NCBI RefSeq assembly: GCF_018889995.1
Contig: NZ_CP076547.1
Coordinates: 744,001-808,000 of the forward strand
DNA from: Subtercola sp. PAMC28395
Lineage (GTDB): Bacteria > Actinomycetota > Actinomycetes > Actinomycetales > Microbacteriaceae
Length of the DNA: 64,000 nucleotides
Direction: 5' to 3'
Of the stretch, positions 61,998-64,000 are shown piece after piece (positions within the stretch are counted from its first letter, which is position 1; every line of letters begins with the position of its first letter). Below the pieces are notes generated by a model that saw nothing but the letters and a program-made list of their open reading frames with translations, was not told where the DNA came from and did no database searches. The position numbers and the translations under genes are program-made.

Positions 61998-63431
61998 CTA
62001 GATGAGAATGCTCAACGGGTTCTCGATGCGCCGAACGAACGCTGCGAGCCACTGCGCCGCGAGCGCACCATCGAGTACACGGTGGTCGGCCGACATCGTG
62101 ACCGTCATCACCGTGGCAACAGCGAGCTCCCCGTCGACGACGACCGGCATGGGCCGAGCCCGGCCCACCGCCAGAATCGCCGACTGGGGCGGGTTGATGA
62201 TGGCAGAGAACTCTGTCACACCGTACATGCCGAGGTTCGACACCGCGAAGCTGCCTCCCTCGAGTTCGTGCTGTTTCAGTCGCCCGGCGCGGGCGCGCTC
62301 GGCGAGCTCGACGACCGTTCGCGAGACCTCGCTGAGCGCCATCTTCTCGACCGACCTCAACACCGGCGTGACCAGCCCGCCGTCGATCGAAACGGCGACC
62401 GACATGTCGACAGTGGAGTAACGCCGAATGGCGTTCTCCCCCCACGTCGCGTTGGCTTCTGGCACGTCGGTGAACGCTGCTGCGGCAGCCTTCAGCACGA
62501 AGTCATTGACCGAGATCTTCACGGGCGAGGTTTGGTTCACCCGTGCGCGCAGCTCGAGCAGGGCATCCACGGTGCAATCGGCGACGAGGTAGAAGTGCGG
62601 CACCGTGGACTTGCTCTCGGTGAGGCGCCTGGCGATGGCCCGGCGCATGCCGGTGTGCGCGATCTCCTCGTACTCCCCGGTCGGTGCGGCTGAGGCCGGG
62701 GTCGGAAGAGCAGCGGGAGCAGCCACCGCAGCAGCCGGAGCGGCCGGCGCGGCCACGGCAACCGGAACCGCAACGGCAACGGCTGCCTGTTCGCCAACAA
62801 GCTCGGGCGTCGGCACAGCGGCGACCTCCGTCGCGGCGAGACTGTCGATGTCGCGTCGCACGATGCGCCCTCCGGGCCCAGAACCTGCGACCTGCGAGAG
62901 GTCGAGACCGCGTTCCCTGGCCAGGCGCCGAACGATGGGGCTCACGAAGAGGCGGCCTCCAGCGCTGCCGTGGCTCGCTGCGGGTTGAGAGGCCTCATCG
63001 TCTGGGCCGACCTTTGCCACAGCATCCGGAGCTGACGGCGGCAACTCCGTCGGCAGGCCCTCGAGCGCTGGCGCCTCGACCTCTGGAGCGGTCTCGGGCT
63101 CGGGAGGTTCCGCCGCGGTGGTGCCAGCGGGCGCAGAGGTCCCTGAGGCCGCAGATGCCGGGGCTGCGGGTGCCGGGGTCGCGGCCTGCTCCCCCGCCTC
63201 ACCTACGACGGCGATCGGCTCCCCGACAGCGATCGTGTCGCCTTCAGCGACAAGCAGCTCGAGCACGGTGCCGCCGGTCTCGGCCGCGTACTCCACAACG
63301 GCCTTCTCGGTCTCGACCTCGGCGAGCGGCGACCCCACAGCGATCTGGTCGCCCAGTTTCACGAGCCAGGTCTGAATCGACGCCTCGCTCGTATTGGCCA
63401 GGACCTCCGGCATGCGGATGATCGTCGACAT
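61998..63431 (-). CDS. Dihydrolipoamide acyltransferase (E2) of a 2-oxo-acid dehydrogenase complex
   Basis: Protein of 477 residues. Lipoyl domain ~1-78 with lipoylated Lys in VETEKAVVEY; Pro/Ala/Glu linker; peripheral-subunit-binding domain ~160-200 (FVSPIVRRLARERGLDLSQV, GSGPGGRIVRRDID); Ala/Pro linker; catalytic domain with SADHRVLDG (active-site His/Asp) near the C-terminus. It transfers the acyl group from E1 to CoA. ATG 63431 is coupled to the upstream E1-beta stop (TGATG). The acyl specificity (pyruvate, acetoin or branched-chain) is not readable; only one lipoyl domain. Confidence 0.93.
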   Translation of the reverse strand: MSTIIRMPEVLANTSEASIQTWLVKLGDQIAVGSPLAEVETEKAVVEYAAETGGTVLELLVAEGDTIAVGEPIAVVGEAGEQAATPAPAAPASAASGTSAPAGTTAAEPPEPETAPEVEAPALEGLPTELPPSAPDAVAKVGPDDEASQPAASHGSAGGRLFVSPIVRRLARERGLDLSQVAGSGPGGRIVRRDIDSLAATEVAAVPTPELVGEQAAVAVAVPVAVAAPAAPAAAVAAPAALPTPASAAPTGEYEEIAHTGMRRAIARRLTESKSTVPHFYLVADCTVDALLELRARVNQTSPVKISVNDFVLKAAAAAFTDVPEANATWGENAIRRYSTVDMSVAVSIDGGLVTPVLRSVEKMALSEVSRTVVELAERARAGRLKQHELEGGSFAVSNLGMYGVTEFSAIINPPQSAILAVGRARPMPVVVDGELAVATVMTVTMSADHRVLDGALAAQWLAAFVRRIENPLSILI

Positions 63432-64000
63432 CAGTTCGCTCCCATTCCGCGTCGAACTCGCTCGAGGCCTTCGACGACTTCTTCGGTGCGCGCGATGGCC
63501 GCACGCTCCAGCACACGCGAGATGCTCGGGCTCGCCTCGCCACCGGTGACCCGCTCGATCGGCTGGTCGAGGTAGTCGAAGAACCGCCGCTGCAGCTCGT
63601 CGGCGAGCCACCCGCCGTACGACGTGCCCTGCGCACCCTGCTCAACGATCAGCACCGCGTTCGTCTTGCGGATGCTCTGCCCGAGGGTCTCCCAGTCGAT
63701 GGATGCCCGGTCGAGCCAGCGCAGATCGATGACTTCAGCGTCGATCCCGGTCAGCTCGACCGCCTCGAGCGAATGGCGAACCATCGAGAGGTAGCTGATC
63801 ACCGTCACGTCGTTGCCCTCACGGCGCACACCAGCCTTGCCGAAGGGCAGCTGGTAGTCGAGATCTCCGGCGGGGATCTCGTCGAGCTGCGAGTAGAGGT
63901 CGACGTGTTCGATGACGAGCACGGGGTCCTGCAGCGCCAGGGCAGCGTTCATCAGCCCGATGTAGTCGGCCGCCGTCGAAGGGGCGACGATACGCCAGCC
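63431..64000 (-). CDS. 2-Oxo-acid dehydrogenase E1 beta subunit, C-terminal part
   Basis: The frame is open to the window edge; about 189 residues of the C-terminal region are visible (GWRIVAPSTAADYIGLMNAA at the edge). Seen: DPVLVIEHVDLYSQ, DVTVISYLSMVRHSLEAVE, EVIDLRWLDRASIDWETL and VEQGAQGTSYGGWLADEL, typical of PDH/acetoin-dehydrogenase/branched-chain E1-beta. An ATG at 63952 is internal. Overlaps the E2 start by 1 nt; E1-alpha is expected further along the minus strand, outside the window. Confidence 0.93.
   Translation of the reverse strand, partial: GWRIVAPSTAADYIGLMNAALALQDPVLVIEHVDLYSQLDEIPAGDLDYQLPFGKAGVRREGNDVTVISYLSMVRHSLEAVELTGIDAEVIDLRWLDRASIDWETLGQSIRKTNAVLIVEQGAQGTSYGGWLADELQRRFFDYLDQPIERVTGGEASPSISRVLERAAIARTEEVVEGLERVRRGMGAN

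Noticed and set aside
63431..63952. E1-beta beginning at the ATG at 63952
   Set aside because: The frame continues open to the window edge with conserved sequence, so that Met is internal.

Overview
The window is a 64 kb chromosomal segment of a high-GC Actinomycetota. It most resembles the family Microbacteriaceae. The reasons are a DUF7882-type small protein (14244-14576), a coenzyme-F420 glucose-6-phosphate dehydrogenase, an ECF41 sigma factor, frequent GTG starts, strong C/G third positions and no sign of plasmid or phage genes. Almost every base is coding. The only gene-free stretch above 300 bases (12476-12894) holds the decaying 3' end of a thiamine-diphosphate enzyme gene. I see no insertion sequence, CRISPR array, rRNA or origin. 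There is one tRNA (Ser-GCT).

Layout. 1-2471: acid-resistance/GABA module (3' end of glutamate decarboxylase, a GadC-like antiporter and a 49-residue protein, with overlapping or nearly overlapping ends). 2477-6170: two unknown small genes, then an ECF41 sigma factor facing a membrane protein plus NmrA-like oxidoreductase; two divergent ECF41-type promoters lie between them. 6183-10572: F420 region (Fgd, an LLM flavin/F420 oxidoreductase, thiolase, short-chain dehydrogenase). 10672-14035: stress-type cluster of SRPBCC protein, zinc alcohol dehydrogenase, TPP-enzyme remnant, acidic 47-residue protein and a YghA-like reductase. 14244-16179: DUF7882 protein, MFS exporter, tRNA-Ser. 16294-23074: a YhgE/Pip membrane protein overlapping an RND/MMPL exporter that carries a C-terminal, catalytically degenerate ABC-ATPase-like domain, divergent from a Ser/Thr kinase with a GAF domain. 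23165-32344: alpha-glucosidase, universal stress protein, luxS-mtnN operon, OhrR/OsmC peroxide module, EamA exporter with a CGNR regulator, SfLAP-type membrane protein and a LysR-like protein reduced to its DNA-binding domain.

32362-41859: class II glutamine amidotransferase, succinate-semialdehyde dehydrogenase, TetR regulator, FMN monooxygenase, dihydrofolate-reductase-like protein, glucose-6-phosphate isomerase and a TelA pair. 41869-47508: a tripartite tricarboxylate transporter (TctCBA) divergent from a CitA/CitB-type two-component system, a self-contained uptake-and-sensing unit. 47571-50069: XRE-cupin regulator divergent from a glyoxalase-fold protein and a PRISE-type reductase, with a candidate operator between them. 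50136-59686: a long minus-strand operon for uptake and oxidation of an unidentified, probably sugar- or polyol-like compound (permease, binding protein, fused ABC ATPase-permease, M24-fold protein, three medium-chain dehydrogenases). 59817-64000: ketopantoate-reductase-like and 3-hydroxyisobutyrate-dehydrogenase-like genes (divergent) and the E2 and partial E1-beta genes of a 2-oxo-acid dehydrogenase.

The observations I rate most unusual are the RND exporter fused to a dead ABC-like domain and coupled to YhgE/Pip; the paired divergent ECF41 promoters with identical 16-nt spacers; the M24 protein whose second metal-binding Asp is Cys; and the TPP-enzyme pseudogene with an in-frame amber codon. 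All family assignments come from reading motifs in the translated sequence, without database searches.
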